Source: DATDOO01 sp035293245
GTDB lineage: Bacteria; Pseudomonadota; Gammaproteobacteria; Methylococcales; Methylococcaceae
Assembly (NCBI GenBank): GCA_035293245.1
Contig: DATDOO010000210.1
Span: 1-15,382, forward strand
Reading direction: 5' to 3'
Length of the DNA stretch: 15,382 nucleotides
The position numbers were made by a program, and so were the translations under genes. Under the pieces are notes generated by a model. That model searched no databases. It saw only the letters and a program-made list of their open reading frames with translations, and was not told the DNA's origin. Below are positions 1-6,992 of the stretch, one piece after another (position 1 is the stretch's first letter; each line of letters starts with the position of its first letter).

Positions 1-773
1 TAGTCGCCCGGGCCGTCCTTTTCCTTCTGCTTGTCCAGGTAGGGCATCAGGACATCGACGCGCTGATACATCTCGGTGCGGTTCTCGGTGGCGCCGGAAA
101 TGATGAGCGGGGTGCGCGCCTCGTCGATCAGGATCGAGTCCACTTCGTCCACGATGGCGAAGAAATGCCCGCGCTGCGCCTTCTGCTCCAGGCTGAAGGC
201 CATGTTGTCGCGCAGGTAGTCGAAGCCGAATTCGTTGTTGGTGCCGTAAGTGATGTCGGCGGCGTAGGCGGCGCGGCGCTCTTCCTGGTCCAGGCCGCTG
301 ACGATCACGCCGGTGGTCATGCCGAGAAAGCCGTAGACCTTGCCCATCCAGGCAGCGTCGCGGCGGGCCAGATAGTCGTTGACGGTGACCACGTGTACGC
401 CCTTGCCGGGCAAAGCGTTCAGGTAGGCGGCCAGGGTGGCGACCAGCGTCTTGCCTTCGCCGGTCTTCATTTCCGCAATCTTGCCGTCGTTAAGCACCAT
501 GCCGCCGATGAGCTGCACGTCGAAGTGCCGCATGCCCAGCACGCGCCGCCCGGCTTCGCGCACGGTGGCGAAGGCTTCCGGCAGAATCTGGGCGAGGGTA
601 TCGCCCTGTTGCAGGCGTGCACGGAACTCGACGGTCTTGCCGGCCAGCTGCTCATCGCTCAAAGCCTGGATTTTGGGTTCCAGGGCATTGATTTTCTTGA
701 CCAGCTTTTTCTTTTTTCTGAGAATCCGGTCGTTGCGGCTGCCGATGACCGCCTTGAACAATTTGCCTAACAT
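1..773 (-). CDS. secA: Preprotein translocase ATPase SecA, N-terminal part (partial)
   Basis: SecA is the motor ATPase that drives preproteins through SecYEG at the inner membrane. The reading frame starts at an ATG (771-773) and stays open to the left edge, giving about 257 residues of a protein normally near 900. It begins MLGKLFKAVIGSRNDR, a typical SecA start. The Walker A stretch (EMKTGEGKT) falls near residues 100-108. The Walker B segment of nucleotide-binding domain 1 (DEVDSILIDEARTPL) falls near 206-220. Both positions match the numbering known for E. coli SecA. The visible part covers the first half of NBD1 and the start of the preprotein cross-linking domain. The gene diverges from the dciA-like gene across about 130 bases. 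The C-terminus lies outside the window. Confidence 0.97.
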   Translation of the reverse strand, partial: MLGKLFKAVIGSRNDRILRKKKKLVKKINALEPKIQALSDEQLAGKTVEFRARLQQGDTLAQILPEAFATVREAGRRVLGMRHFDVQLIGGMVLNDGKIAEMKTGEGKTLVATLAAYLNALPGKGVHVVTVNDYLARRDAAWMGKVYGFLGMTTGVIVSGLDQEERRAAYAADITYGTNNEFGFDYLRDNMAFSLEQKAQRGHFFAIVDEVDSILIDEARTPLIISGATENRTEMYQRVDVLMPYLDKQKEKDGPGD

Positions 774-905
774 CGTGTCGTGTCCGTATCTTGTAAGTGT
801 CCGCCCTCATCCCGCCTTGTCCCGCGTCGCGGATGATTACAGGCGGTTGACCGGCATAAATCGTAAATTTTATCACAGCCCAGCCCCGCACCTGCCCATG
901 CGCGC
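774..905. promoter_or_regulatory. Divergent intergenic region secA/dciA with a possible dciA promoter
   Basis: This 132-base gap separates two divergent genes and must carry both promoters. On the plus strand TTGACC (847-852) is followed after 18 bases by TATCAC (871-876), a weak sigma-70-like pair reading toward the dciA-like gene. The gap is locally AT-rich (856-875). I could not pick a convincing promoter for secA on the minus strand. No binding site or RNA structure is recognised. Confidence 0.3.
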
Positions 906-1211
906 ATGAACCGGCACCCCATCGGCACGATTCTGGAACAGGCGCTTCCGGCCACTCTCCTGAGGCGTCTGGCTCTGCATGCGAGAATTCTGGAGCGTAT
1001 CCGCTCGGTTTTACCCGAACCGCTGGCAGAGCAATGCAGCGACTGCGTCGTCAACGACCGGGGACAACTCATCGTTTATGTAAGCAGCGCCGCGTATGGC
1101 GCCCAGATTCGCTTTTTCCGCGAAAAGCTGCTGGAAGCCGTACGTTCGGAAGAATTCCCGCCGGCGCGGCAGGTGCTCGTGCGCATCCGCCCGCGGACAG
1201 GCCGCAGTTGA
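906..1211 (+). CDS. dciA: DciA-like replicative helicase loader (DUF721 family)
   Basis: This 101-residue protein matches the DUF721/DciA family, whose members load the DnaB replicative helicase in bacteria lacking DnaC. The N-terminal region (about residues 8-50, ending in LPEPLAEQCSDC) and the strand-rich core (VVNDRGQLIVYVSSAAYGAQIRFF split over 47-71) follow the DUF721 pattern. The tail, PPARQVLVRIRPR, is the usual short basic strand. In pseudomonads the family member also sits beside secA, so the context supports the call. The start ATG overlaps another ATG-containing stretch at 898-909; I chose 906 because the protein then begins at the family start. Its stop is only four bases from the convergent aroE stop. 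The name rests on family resemblance rather than a diagnostic motif. Confidence 0.75.
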   Translation: MNRHPIGTILEQALPATLLRRLALHARILERIRSVLPEPLAEQCSDCVVNDRGQLIVYVSSAAYGAQIRFFREKLLEAVRSEEFPPARQVLVRIRPRTGRS

Positions 1212-1215
1212 GGTT

Positions 1216-2040
1216 TTACCGGGATCGTTCCCGGATCAGTCGATCGATGACCGGCTGGGTGTCCGGCATGATGCCGCGCCACAGCCGGAAAGCTTCCGCC
1301 GCCTGCTCCACCAGCATGCCCAACCCGTCGACGCTGAGCCGCGCACCGTGGGACTCGCCCCAGCGCACGAAGGGCGTGGGCTCGCGACCGTAAGCCAGGT
1401 CGTAACAGACGGCCTCGGGAAGCAGCAGATCGTTCGCCAGCGGCGGTAATTCGCCGCTCAGGCTGGCGGGGGTGGCGTTGAGCAGCAAGTCGAAGCTCCG
1501 TCCCGCCAGCGCGTCGAAACCCCCGCCGCTCACCGGGCCGAGCAAGGCGAACTCGTCGGCCAGCAGACTCGCCTTTGCCGCCGTGCGGTTGGCGATGAAC
1601 AGGCAGGCCGGTCTTGCTTCCAGCAAGGGTTGCAGGATGCCGCGCGTCGCCCCGCCCGCTCCGAGCACGAGGATCCGCCGGTTCGTCAGCTCAAGACCCA
1701 GGTTGCCCGAAAGATCGCGCAACAGGCCGGCACCGTCGGTGTTGTCGCCGAACAGTGTGCCGTTGGCTTGCAGGGCCAGGGTATTGACCGCCCGCGCCCG
1801 CTCGGCGCGCTGGCTTTTTTTTGCCGCGTAGCGCCAGGCCAGTTCCTTGAGCGGCACGGTGCAGTTCAGTCCCTTGCCGCCGGCGGCAAAAAATTCCCGC
1901 ACCGCGTTCTCGAAAAGCTCGGCGGGCACGTCCTGCGCGCAGTACTCGATGGCCTGTCCGGTCTGGGCTGCGAACAGGGCGTGGATCCTGGGCGATTGGC
2001 TGTGGCCGATCGGGTGGCCGAAAACGGCGTATCGGTCCAT
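1216..2040 (-). CDS. aroE: Shikimate dehydrogenase (NADP+)
   Basis: AroE reduces 3-dehydroshikimate to shikimate with NADPH in the cytoplasmic pathway to aromatic amino acids. The 274-residue length is normal for the family. Shikimate-binding residues are visible: SQSP at 14-17, the catalytic lysine K65 in NCTVPLKE, N86 in AVNTL, and D102 in GDNTDG. The NADP-binding glycine loop GAGGATR is at 127-133, and NRT at 151-153 is the usual 2'-phosphate contact. The ATG lies three bases after the stop of the upstream membrane-protein gene, so translation is probably coupled. Together with hemB it looks like the last gene of a leftward three-gene operon. All key residues are present, so I am sure of the function. 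Confidence 0.97.
   Translation of the reverse strand: MDRYAVFGHPIGHSQSPRIHALFAAQTGQAIEYCAQDVPAELFENAVREFFAAGGKGLNCTVPLKELAWRYAAKKSQRAERARAVNTLALQANGTLFGDNTDGAGLLRDLSGNLGLELTNRRILVLGAGGATRGILQPLLEARPACLFIANRTAAKASLLADEFALLGPVSGGGFDALAGRSFDLLLNATPASLSGELPPLANDLLLPEAVCYDLAYGREPTPFVRWGESHGARLSVDGLGMLVEQAAEAFRLWRGIMPDTQPVIDRLIRERSR
1219..1234. terminator. Short hairpin at the dciA/aroE convergent junction
   Basis: CCGGGA (1219-1224), loop TCGT, TCCCGG (1229-1234) forms a perfect 6-bp stem just inside the 3' end of aroE and after the dciA-like stop. There is no T-run on either strand, so intrinsic termination is only a guess. Confidence 0.25.
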
Positions 2041-2043
2041 GCT

Positions 2044-2613
2044 TCAGGAGCGCCCCGCCAATCGGCGCAGCAGCTTCATCGGGACGGAGGTCAAGGCGAT
2101 CAGGATGAAACCGATGCCGATCTGCCAGGGCATGAAGTTCTCCACCACCGTGGCGATGATCGCCGTGGTCCCGAGGTAGATACCGGCCAGGCTGAAGCGC
2201 CAGCCGATGCGGATGCCGTCCAGGAACGTGGCAAGGCCCAGGATGAGCAGGATGACCAAGCCGGCGGTTTCCGAATTCATGCGGCCGTATTGCAGCAGGA
2301 TGAACGCGCCGAAAACGGCCGATAGCGAACCGAGCCAGTGCAGCGATTGCACGACCAGGAGTTCCTTGATCAGATGCCCGCGCACATGGCCCTTTTCCAG
2401 CGCTTGCGACCGTCCGGCGATCATCGCCGCGAGCCCGAAGACAAAGTTCATGGCCAGCCAGTAGATGAAGGCGTCCTGCGGATAAAAACGGATGATGCCG
2501 ACGCCGATCAGCGACAAAATCACCATGGCGACCAGAATGATCTCGTCGATCGCCATGTTGGGTTTGTCGTCTTCCGAAGTGACCGGGGTCGGTGCGGGAG
2601 AATCGGCACTCAT
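2044..2613 (-). CDS. Six-helix inner-membrane protein, function unknown
   Basis: I do not recognise a named family. The 189-residue product begins with about 20 polar residues (MSADSPAPTPVTSEDDKPNM), followed by hydrophobic segments near 22-42, 48-68, 88-108, 113-133, 140-160 and 163-180. That predicts six transmembrane helices. A short basic tail (KLLRRLAGRS) suggests that the C-terminus is cytoplasmic by the positive-inside rule. The loop between helices 2 and 3 (residues 68-86) is rich in charged residues. It lies 74 bases downstream of hemB and three bases upstream of aroE, which argues for co-transcription but does not give it a role in haem or shikimate metabolism. No catalytic motif is visible. 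Confidence 0.8.
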   Translation of the reverse strand: MSADSPAPTPVTSEDDKPNMAIDEIILVAMVILSLIGVGIIRFYPQDAFIYWLAMNFVFGLAAMIAGRSQALEKGHVRGHLIKELLVVQSLHWLGSLSAVFGAFILLQYGRMNSETAGLVILLILGLATFLDGIRIGWRFSLAGIYLGTTAIIATVVENFMPWQIGIGFILIALTSVPMKLLRRLAGRS

Positions 2614-2687
2614 GGTGGGTACTCCGCAAAGTTGCTATTAAGAGTCTGGCGGATTTAAGCGGCAATCCGGCGGAGCGTCAATGCACT

Positions 2688-3731
2688 TTAGCGGTCATCG
2701 TTCAGCCAACGCGCCGCGTCTTTCGCGTAGTAAGTCAGGATGGCGTCCGCGCCGGCGCGCTTGAAGGCCAGCAGGGATTCGAGCACCGTGGCGCGCTCGT
2801 CCAGCCAGCCGTTCAGGGCGGCGGCCTTGAGCATGGCGTATTCGCCGCTGACCTGGTAGACGAAAGTCGGCATGCCGAAACGCTCTTTCACCCGCCGGAC
2901 GATGTCCAGATAGGGCAGCCCCGGCTTGATCATCACCATGTCCGCGCCCTCCGCGATGTCCATCTCCACCTCCCGCAGCGCCTCGTCCGAATTGGCGGGG
3001 TCCATCTGGTAGCTGTGCTTGCCGCCCTTGCCCAGATTGGCGGCCGAACCCACCGCGTCGCGGAACGGCCCATAAAACGCGGAGGCGTATTTGGCGGAAT
3101 AGGCCAGGATGCGGGTGTGGACGTGTCCCCCTGCTTCCAGCGCTCCGCGAATGGCGCCGACGCGCCCATCCATCATGTCGGAGGGCGCGACGATGTCGGC
3201 TCCCGCTTCGGTGTGGGACAGCGCCTGGTTGACCAGGACTTCCACGGTGGCGTCGTTGATCACATAGCCGGTCTCGTCGATCAGGCCGTCCTGGCCGTGG
3301 GTGGTGAAGGGGTCGAGCGCCACGTCGGTGACGACGCCCAGCTCGGGAACGGCCTGCTTCAAGGCGCGCACGGCGCGCTGGGCCAAGCCGTCCGGGTTCC
3401 AGGCTTCGCGCGCGTCCGGAGTCTTTTTTTCCGGCGGCGTGACCGGGAACAGCGCGACGGCGGGAATGCCCAGCCGGTGTATTTCTCTTGCTTGTTCCAC
3501 CAGCAGGTCGAGGCTGAAACGCTCCACGCCGGGCATGGAGCCCACCGGCTCGCGGCGGCCCGCGCCTTCGAGAACGAAGAGCGGCTGGATCAGGTCGCCC
3601 ACGGTCACGGCGTGCTCGCGCATGAGGCGGCGGCTGAAATCGTCGCGCCGCATACGGCGTGGACGGATGTACGGGTAAGCTGTGATAGAATTTGTAATGG
3701 TTTGCATAAGAGGCACAACAGGGCTTCGCAT
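2688..3731 (-). CDS. hemB: Delta-aminolevulinic acid dehydratase (porphobilinogen synthase)
   Basis: HemB condenses two 5-aminolevulinate molecules into porphobilinogen, the second common step of tetrapyrrole synthesis, in the cytoplasm. The two active-site lysines are visible in AYSAKYASAFYGPFRDA and MVMIKPGLPYLD (about K214 and K269 with this start). The segment DVALDPFTTHGQDG lacks the three zinc cysteines of the E. coli type, so this is a Mg-dependent form like that of Pseudomonas. Three ATGs are possible. I chose 3731 because AGGA (3740-3743) sits eight bases before it. The ATG at 3740 is also open. The ATG at 3707 gives 339 residues, closest to the usual family length, but has no clear ribosome site. 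It diverges from the mlaC-like gene and probably leads the operon through aroE. Confidence 0.96.
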   Translation of the reverse strand: MRSPVVPLMQTITNSITAYPYIRPRRMRRDDFSRRLMREHAVTVGDLIQPLFVLEGAGRREPVGSMPGVERFSLDLLVEQAREIHRLGIPAVALFPVTPPEKKTPDAREAWNPDGLAQRAVRALKQAVPELGVVTDVALDPFTTHGQDGLIDETGYVINDATVEVLVNQALSHTEAGADIVAPSDMMDGRVGAIRGALEAGGHVHTRILAYSAKYASAFYGPFRDAVGSAANLGKGGKHSYQMDPANSDEALREVEMDIAEGADMVMIKPGLPYLDIVRRVKERFGMPTFVYQVSGEYAMLKAAALNGWLDERATVLESLLAFKRAGADAILTYYAKDAARWLNDDR

Positions 3732-3749
3732 AACAGTCATCCTACCTTA

Positions 3750-3768
3750 TCCGCCGAATTCCGGCGGA
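3750..3768. repeat. Palindrome between hemB and mlaC
   Basis: TCCGCCG (3750-3756), AATTC, CGGCGGA (3762-3768) is a perfect 7-bp inverted repeat in the short divergent gap, about 20 bases upstream of the chosen hemB start and 47 before the mlaC-like start. It could be an operator serving both genes or a hairpin in the hemB leader. No matching regulator is visible. Confidence 0.5.
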
Positions 3769-3814
3769 GGGCGCTGAAACGGTACAACATTTAGGACATG
3801 GGAGTGCACAACAA

Positions 3815-4483
3815 ATGAAGTTTCAACACCTGACTTCAACTCTGTTCATGCGGCTTTGCCTGGGCGTGATACTGGCCGCCTGGAGCCTGGCAGGACAGGC
3901 GGAAGCGCTGACGCCGGCGCAGCTGGTCGTTCAGTCCACCTCGGACACTTTGCAAAGGGAACTGCAAAAAGACGAATACAAGCGGGACTTCGTAAAGGCC
4001 ACTCAATTCGTCGACCACACCATCGAGCCTTCCGTGGATTTCGACCGTGTGTCCGCTCTGGCCCTGGGCAAGCACTGGAAGACGGCGACGCCCGTGCAGA
4101 AGGACCGTTTCAAGAAAGAATTCCGTACCCTGCTGGTGCGCACCTACACGACGGCCTTCACCGAATACGCCAACTGGAAAATCCGCTACTTGCCCATGCT
4201 GGCGGATGGCGAAAGCAACAAGGTGCTGGTCAAGACGGAAATTCTTCAGGAAGGCGCGCAGCCTTCCGCGGTCGATTACCGCATGATCAACAGCGGCGGT
4301 ATGTGGAAAGTCTATGACGTGCTGATCGAAGGCATCAGCCTGCTGCAGAACTACCGCACCGAGTTCGGCCAGGAAATCACCCAGACCGGCTCTCTCGACG
4401 GCGTGATCGACCGGATCGCCAAGCGCAACAGCACCGCCCTGAAAGAACCGCTCAAGGCGGAAACCAAGGCTCCCGGCGCCTGA
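3815..4483 (+). CDS. mlaC: MlaC/Ttg2D-family periplasmic phospholipid-binding protein
   Basis: The 222-residue product has an N-terminal signal peptide: a basic start, a hydrophobic core about residues 10-25 and a probable cut after AEA near residue 31. The mature part follows the MlaC (toluene tolerance Ttg2) pattern: an early helical part with VDFDRVSALALGKHWKTAT, then TYTTAFTEYANWKIRYLP, then the strand pair VKTEIL and VDYRMINSGGMWKVYDVLIEG (about 134-170). MlaC carries phospholipids between the outer-membrane MlaA complex and the inner-membrane MlaFEDB transporter. Here it stands alone, without mlaFEDB next to it, so it could be a second copy or the related hopanoid-associated HpnM; sequence alone does not separate these for me. 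GGGAG lies about 11 bases before the ATG. It converges with hemF. Confidence 0.85.
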   Translation: MKFQHLTSTLFMRLCLGVILAAWSLAGQAEALTPAQLVVQSTSDTLQRELQKDEYKRDFVKATQFVDHTIEPSVDFDRVSALALGKHWKTATPVQKDRFKKEFRTLLVRTYTTAFTEYANWKIRYLPMLADGESNKVLVKTEILQEGAQPSAVDYRMINSGGMWKVYDVLIEGISLLQNYRTEFGQEITQTGSLDGVIDRIAKRNSTALKEPLKAETKAPGA

Positions 4484-4497
4484 CCTGGGTAGCACCG

Positions 4498-4537
4498 AAA
4501 CCGAGAGACCGGTTCAGGCGAGCCAGTCTCTCGGTTT
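4498..4537. terminator. 12-bp perfect inverted repeat at the mlaC/hemF convergence
   Basis: AAACCGAGAGAC (4498-4509) pairs perfectly with GTCTCTCGGTTT (4526-4537) across a 16-base loop. The left arm lies just after the mlaC-like stop and the right arm is inside the last codons of hemF. The position suits a bidirectional terminator, but only three T residues follow on each strand, so it is not a textbook intrinsic terminator. Confidence 0.5.
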
Positions 4538-5425
4538 GAGATAGTTCGTGTAGAGATTTTCCTCGGCGCTGGCCGCTTCGGGCTTCCAGTCATAGCGCCA
4601 ATGCACCACAGGCGGCAGGGACATGAGAATCGACTCGGTCCGCCCTCCCGATTGCAGACCAAAGATCGTCCCCCGGTCGTAAATCAGATTGAATTCCACG
4701 TAGCGTCCCCGGCGGTAAAGCTGGAACTCGCGTTCCCGCTCGCCGTACGGCGTGCTCTTGCGTTTGCGGACAATGGGCAGATAGGCGGCGAGATAATGCT
4801 CCCCTATGCTGCGCAGGAAGGCAAAACAGGTTTCGAAATCCCACGCGTTCAGATCGTCGAAAAATAACCCGCCGACGCCGCGCGTTTCGTTGCGGTGCTT
4901 GAGGAAGAAATACGCGTCGCACCACGCCTTGAAGCGCGGATAAACGTCGGGGCCGAAGCCCTCGCACGCCTCCCGCGCCTTGCGATGCCAAAGGATGGCA
5001 TCTTCCTCGAATGGGTAATACGGCGTCAGGTCGAAACCGCCCCCGAACCACCACACGGGCGCTTCGCCCGCCTTCTCCGCGACGAACAGCCGCAAGTTGG
5101 CGTGGGACGTGGGCACATAAGGATTGCGCGGATGGACGACCAGGGACACCCCCGTGGCCTGGAAGCCGCGTCCGGCGAGTTCGGGTCGGCTCTGGGTCGC
5201 TGACGGGGGGAGGGATTGCCCGCGTACATGGGAAAAATTCACGCCGGCCTGTTCGAAAATCTCGCCGTTGAGCACGCGGGTACACCCGCCGCCACCGTTT
5301 TCATGCCGCCACTGATCTTCGCGGAAACGCGTCCCGGTGGGTTCCTCGCCTTCCAGTTCCCGGCAGATGCGGTCCTGCAAATCCATCAAGTAGCTTTTGA
5401 CTGATTCGATGTCGGGGGCCGTCAT
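4514..5425 (-). CDS. hemF: Coproporphyrinogen III oxidase, aerobic
   Basis: HemF uses oxygen to decarboxylate two propionates of coproporphyrinogen III, giving protoporphyrinogen IX in the cytoplasm. The 303 residues match the usual bacterial size of about 300. Conserved histidines stand at H98 (VVHPRNPYVPTSHANLR), H108, H147 (ILWHRKA) and H177 (FFLKHRNE), one to two residues from their known E. coli positions. The signatures GGGFDLTPYYPFEEDA (128-143) and RGVGGLFFDDLNAW (182-195) are complete. GGAAG lies about eight bases before the ATG. It follows hemN by 17 bases in the same direction, so both oxidases are probably made from one transcript. The stop codon lies within the loop of the inverted repeat shared with the mlaC-like gene. 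Confidence 0.98.
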   Translation of the reverse strand: MTAPDIESVKSYLMDLQDRICRELEGEEPTGTRFREDQWRHENGGGGCTRVLNGEIFEQAGVNFSHVRGQSLPPSATQSRPELAGRGFQATGVSLVVHPRNPYVPTSHANLRLFVAEKAGEAPVWWFGGGFDLTPYYPFEEDAILWHRKAREACEGFGPDVYPRFKAWCDAYFFLKHRNETRGVGGLFFDDLNAWDFETCFAFLRSIGEHYLAAYLPIVRKRKSTPYGEREREFQLYRRGRYVEFNLIYDRGTIFGLQSGGRTESILMSLPPVVHWRYDWKPEAASAEENLYTNYLKPRDWLA

Positions 5426-5442
5426 GACTAGGACTTCCGATT

Positions 5443-6840
5443 TCAGATCACTTTGGAAAAGCGCGCCTTCTCGTTCGATCCCACCCGCAGATAACTGTCG
5501 AACACCATGCAGATATTGCGGATCAACAGCCTTCCCGGCGGCAGGACGCGAATGCCATTCGCATCGACGGCCAGCAGGCCGTCTGCTTGCATAACGGCCA
5601 GTTCCCGTAATTCCAGGGCGAAATAAACGGCGAAGTCGATGCGGTAGCGGGCTTCGAAATCGGCCGGGTTGAGTTCGAAATGGCAGATCAACTGGTTGAT
5701 TACCGCACGTCGCAACTCATCGTCCGGGGTCAGGGTGATGCCGCGGAAAACGGCAAGCCCTTCGCTGTCGACGCGCCGCTGGTAATCGTCGATTTCCCTT
5801 TCGTTCTGGCTGTAGCTGTTGCCCACCCGGCCGATGCTGCTCACGCCCATGCCGACGATGTCGCAATGGCCGCGGGTGGCGTAGCCCTGGAAATTGCGCG
5901 ACAGCGTGCCTTCCCGCTGGGCTATGGCCAGTTCGTCTTCCGGCTTGGCGAAGTGATCCATGCCGATATAAACGTAGCCGGCGCGGGAGAGCTGCTCGAT
6001 GGCATGCTGCAGAATCCGCAGTTTTTCTTCCGCCGAGGGCAGGGTGGTTTCGTCGATCTGCCGCTGGGTCTTGAATAGCTGCGGCAGATGGGCGTAGTTG
6101 AACAGGGAAATCCGGTCCGGACTGGCGGCGATGACCTTGTCCAGGGTGCGCTCGAAACCGGCCACGCTCTGGAGGGGCAGACCGTAGATCAGGTCGACGC
6201 TGACGGATTTGAAAGCGCTCTGCCGCGCCGCCGCGATGATTTCCAGGGTCTCTTGTTCGCTCTGCAGGCGGTTGACCGCGCGCTGCACGGCCGCATCGAA
6301 GTCCTGCACGCCCAGGCTGATGCGGTTGAAACCCAAGCGGCGCAGGAACCCGATGCCTGCCGCGTCGATGGTGCGCGGGTCGATTTCGATGGAATACTCG
6401 CCTTCGTCGTCCTCATGCAGGGAAAAGTGCTGGCGGGTTTTGTCCATGAGCTGTTGCATCTGCTCCGGGCTCAGGAAGGTCGGGCTGCCGCCGCCCCAGT
6501 GCAACTGCTCCACCGGCCGGCTGCGGTCGAACAAACGACCTTGGGTTTCGATTTCCCGGAACAGGCTGGCCAGGTACTTGACGGTATGGGCCGGATTCTT
6601 GGTGACGATCTTGTTGCAGGCGCAATAGAAGCAAATCGTGGCGCAGAACGGGATGTGGAAGTACAGCGACAGCGGGGAAGGATTGGCGCCCTGATTGCTT
6701 TGGCCGGCGTGCTGGAGGTATTGCGCGTTGCCGAAAGTCTCGGTGAACTGCACCGCCGTGGGATAGGAGGTGTAGCGCGGTCCTTGCCGGTCGTAGCGCC
6801 GGATCAGTTCACGGTCGAAGATCAGCGTTGGTTCGGTCAT
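5443..6840 (-). CDS. hemN: Oxygen-independent coproporphyrinogen III dehydrogenase (radical SAM)
   Basis: HemN does the same step as HemF without oxygen, using S-adenosylmethionine and a [4Fe-4S] cluster. The 465-residue protein has PRYTSYPTA near the N-terminus and the HemN cluster motif CATICFYCAC, with cysteines at about 66, 70, 73 and 75 (CX3CX2CXC). HWGGGSPTFL, VDLIYGLP, GMDHFAKPEDELA, NFQGYATRG and the C-terminal RLLIRNICMVFD are all in place and match true HemN rather than the related HemW. A TTG at 6852 would add four residues. I prefer the ATG at 6840, although neither has a clear ribosome site. hemF follows 17 bases downstream. No Fnr-like box was seen in the 150-base leader, which instead holds two palindromic repeats. 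Confidence 0.97.
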   Translation of the reverse strand: MTEPTLIFDRELIRRYDRQGPRYTSYPTAVQFTETFGNAQYLQHAGQSNQGANPSPLSLYFHIPFCATICFYCACNKIVTKNPAHTVKYLASLFREIETQGRLFDRSRPVEQLHWGGGSPTFLSPEQMQQLMDKTRQHFSLHEDDEGEYSIEIDPRTIDAAGIGFLRRLGFNRISLGVQDFDAAVQRAVNRLQSEQETLEIIAAARQSAFKSVSVDLIYGLPLQSVAGFERTLDKVIAASPDRISLFNYAHLPQLFKTQRQIDETTLPSAEEKLRILQHAIEQLSRAGYVYIGMDHFAKPEDELAIAQREGTLSRNFQGYATRGHCDIVGMGVSSIGRVGNSYSQNEREIDDYQRRVDSEGLAVFRGITLTPDDELRRAVINQLICHFELNPADFEARYRIDFAVYFALELRELAVMQADGLLAVDANGIRVLPPGRLLIRNICMVFDSYLRVGSNEKARFSKVI

Positions 6841-6864
6841 GGACTGGGACAAGGGAAGCCATTG

Positions 6865-6901
6865 GTGTAGGTTGGGTTAGCGGTCCTCCGCGTAACCCAA
6901 C
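6865..6901. repeat. REP-like palindrome, GTTGGGTTA type
   Basis: After GTGTAG, GTTGGGTTAGCGG pairs with CCGCGTAACCCAAC (stem 6871-6901, one bulged base, four-base loop). Elements with this GTAGGTTGGGTTA...TAACCCAAC layout are widespread intergenic repeats in several bacterial groups. It lies between the divergent hemN and cmoA genes. Confidence 0.7.
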
Positions 6902-6916
6902 AAATCAGAGCCAGCA

Positions 6917-6940
6917 GGAGGCGAATAAGTTCGCCCCTAC
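6917..6940. repeat. REP-like palindrome, GGCGAA type, copy 1
   Basis: GGCGAA (6920-6925), TAAG, TTCGCC (6930-6935), followed by CCTAC, forms a 6-bp hairpin. The same core occurs twice more in the cmoA-cmoB gap, so it is a dispersed repeat of this genome rather than a chance stem. Confidence 0.75.
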
Positions 6941-6992
6941 AAGAATCCCGGAAAGCGAAAACGAGGAACATCGTGATAAGTTTATCGCATCT

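Noticed and set aside
165..770. Long open frame on the plus strand over secA
   Set aside because: It is antisense to secA, whose reading frame is unmistakable; such shadows are common in GC-rich DNA.
1691..2665. 324-codon open frame on the minus strand across aroE and the membrane-protein gene
   Set aside because: It is Arg/Pro/His-rich with no domain and lies in the wrong frame of two genuine genes.
2650..2669. CGGATT...AATCCG hairpin between hemB and the membrane-protein gene
   Set aside because: It is a 6-bp stem without a T-run, too weak to call a terminator inside a probable operon.
2592..3794. 400-codon open frame on the plus strand opposite hemB
   Set aside because: HemB on the other strand has all catalytic residues; the antisense product resembles nothing.
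6088..6870. 260-codon open frame opposite hemN
   Set aside because: It is the antisense of a fully conserved radical-SAM gene.
6975..6986. GATAA-GT-TTATC small palindrome before cmoA
   Set aside because: The arms are only 5 bp and AT-rich, likely by chance.
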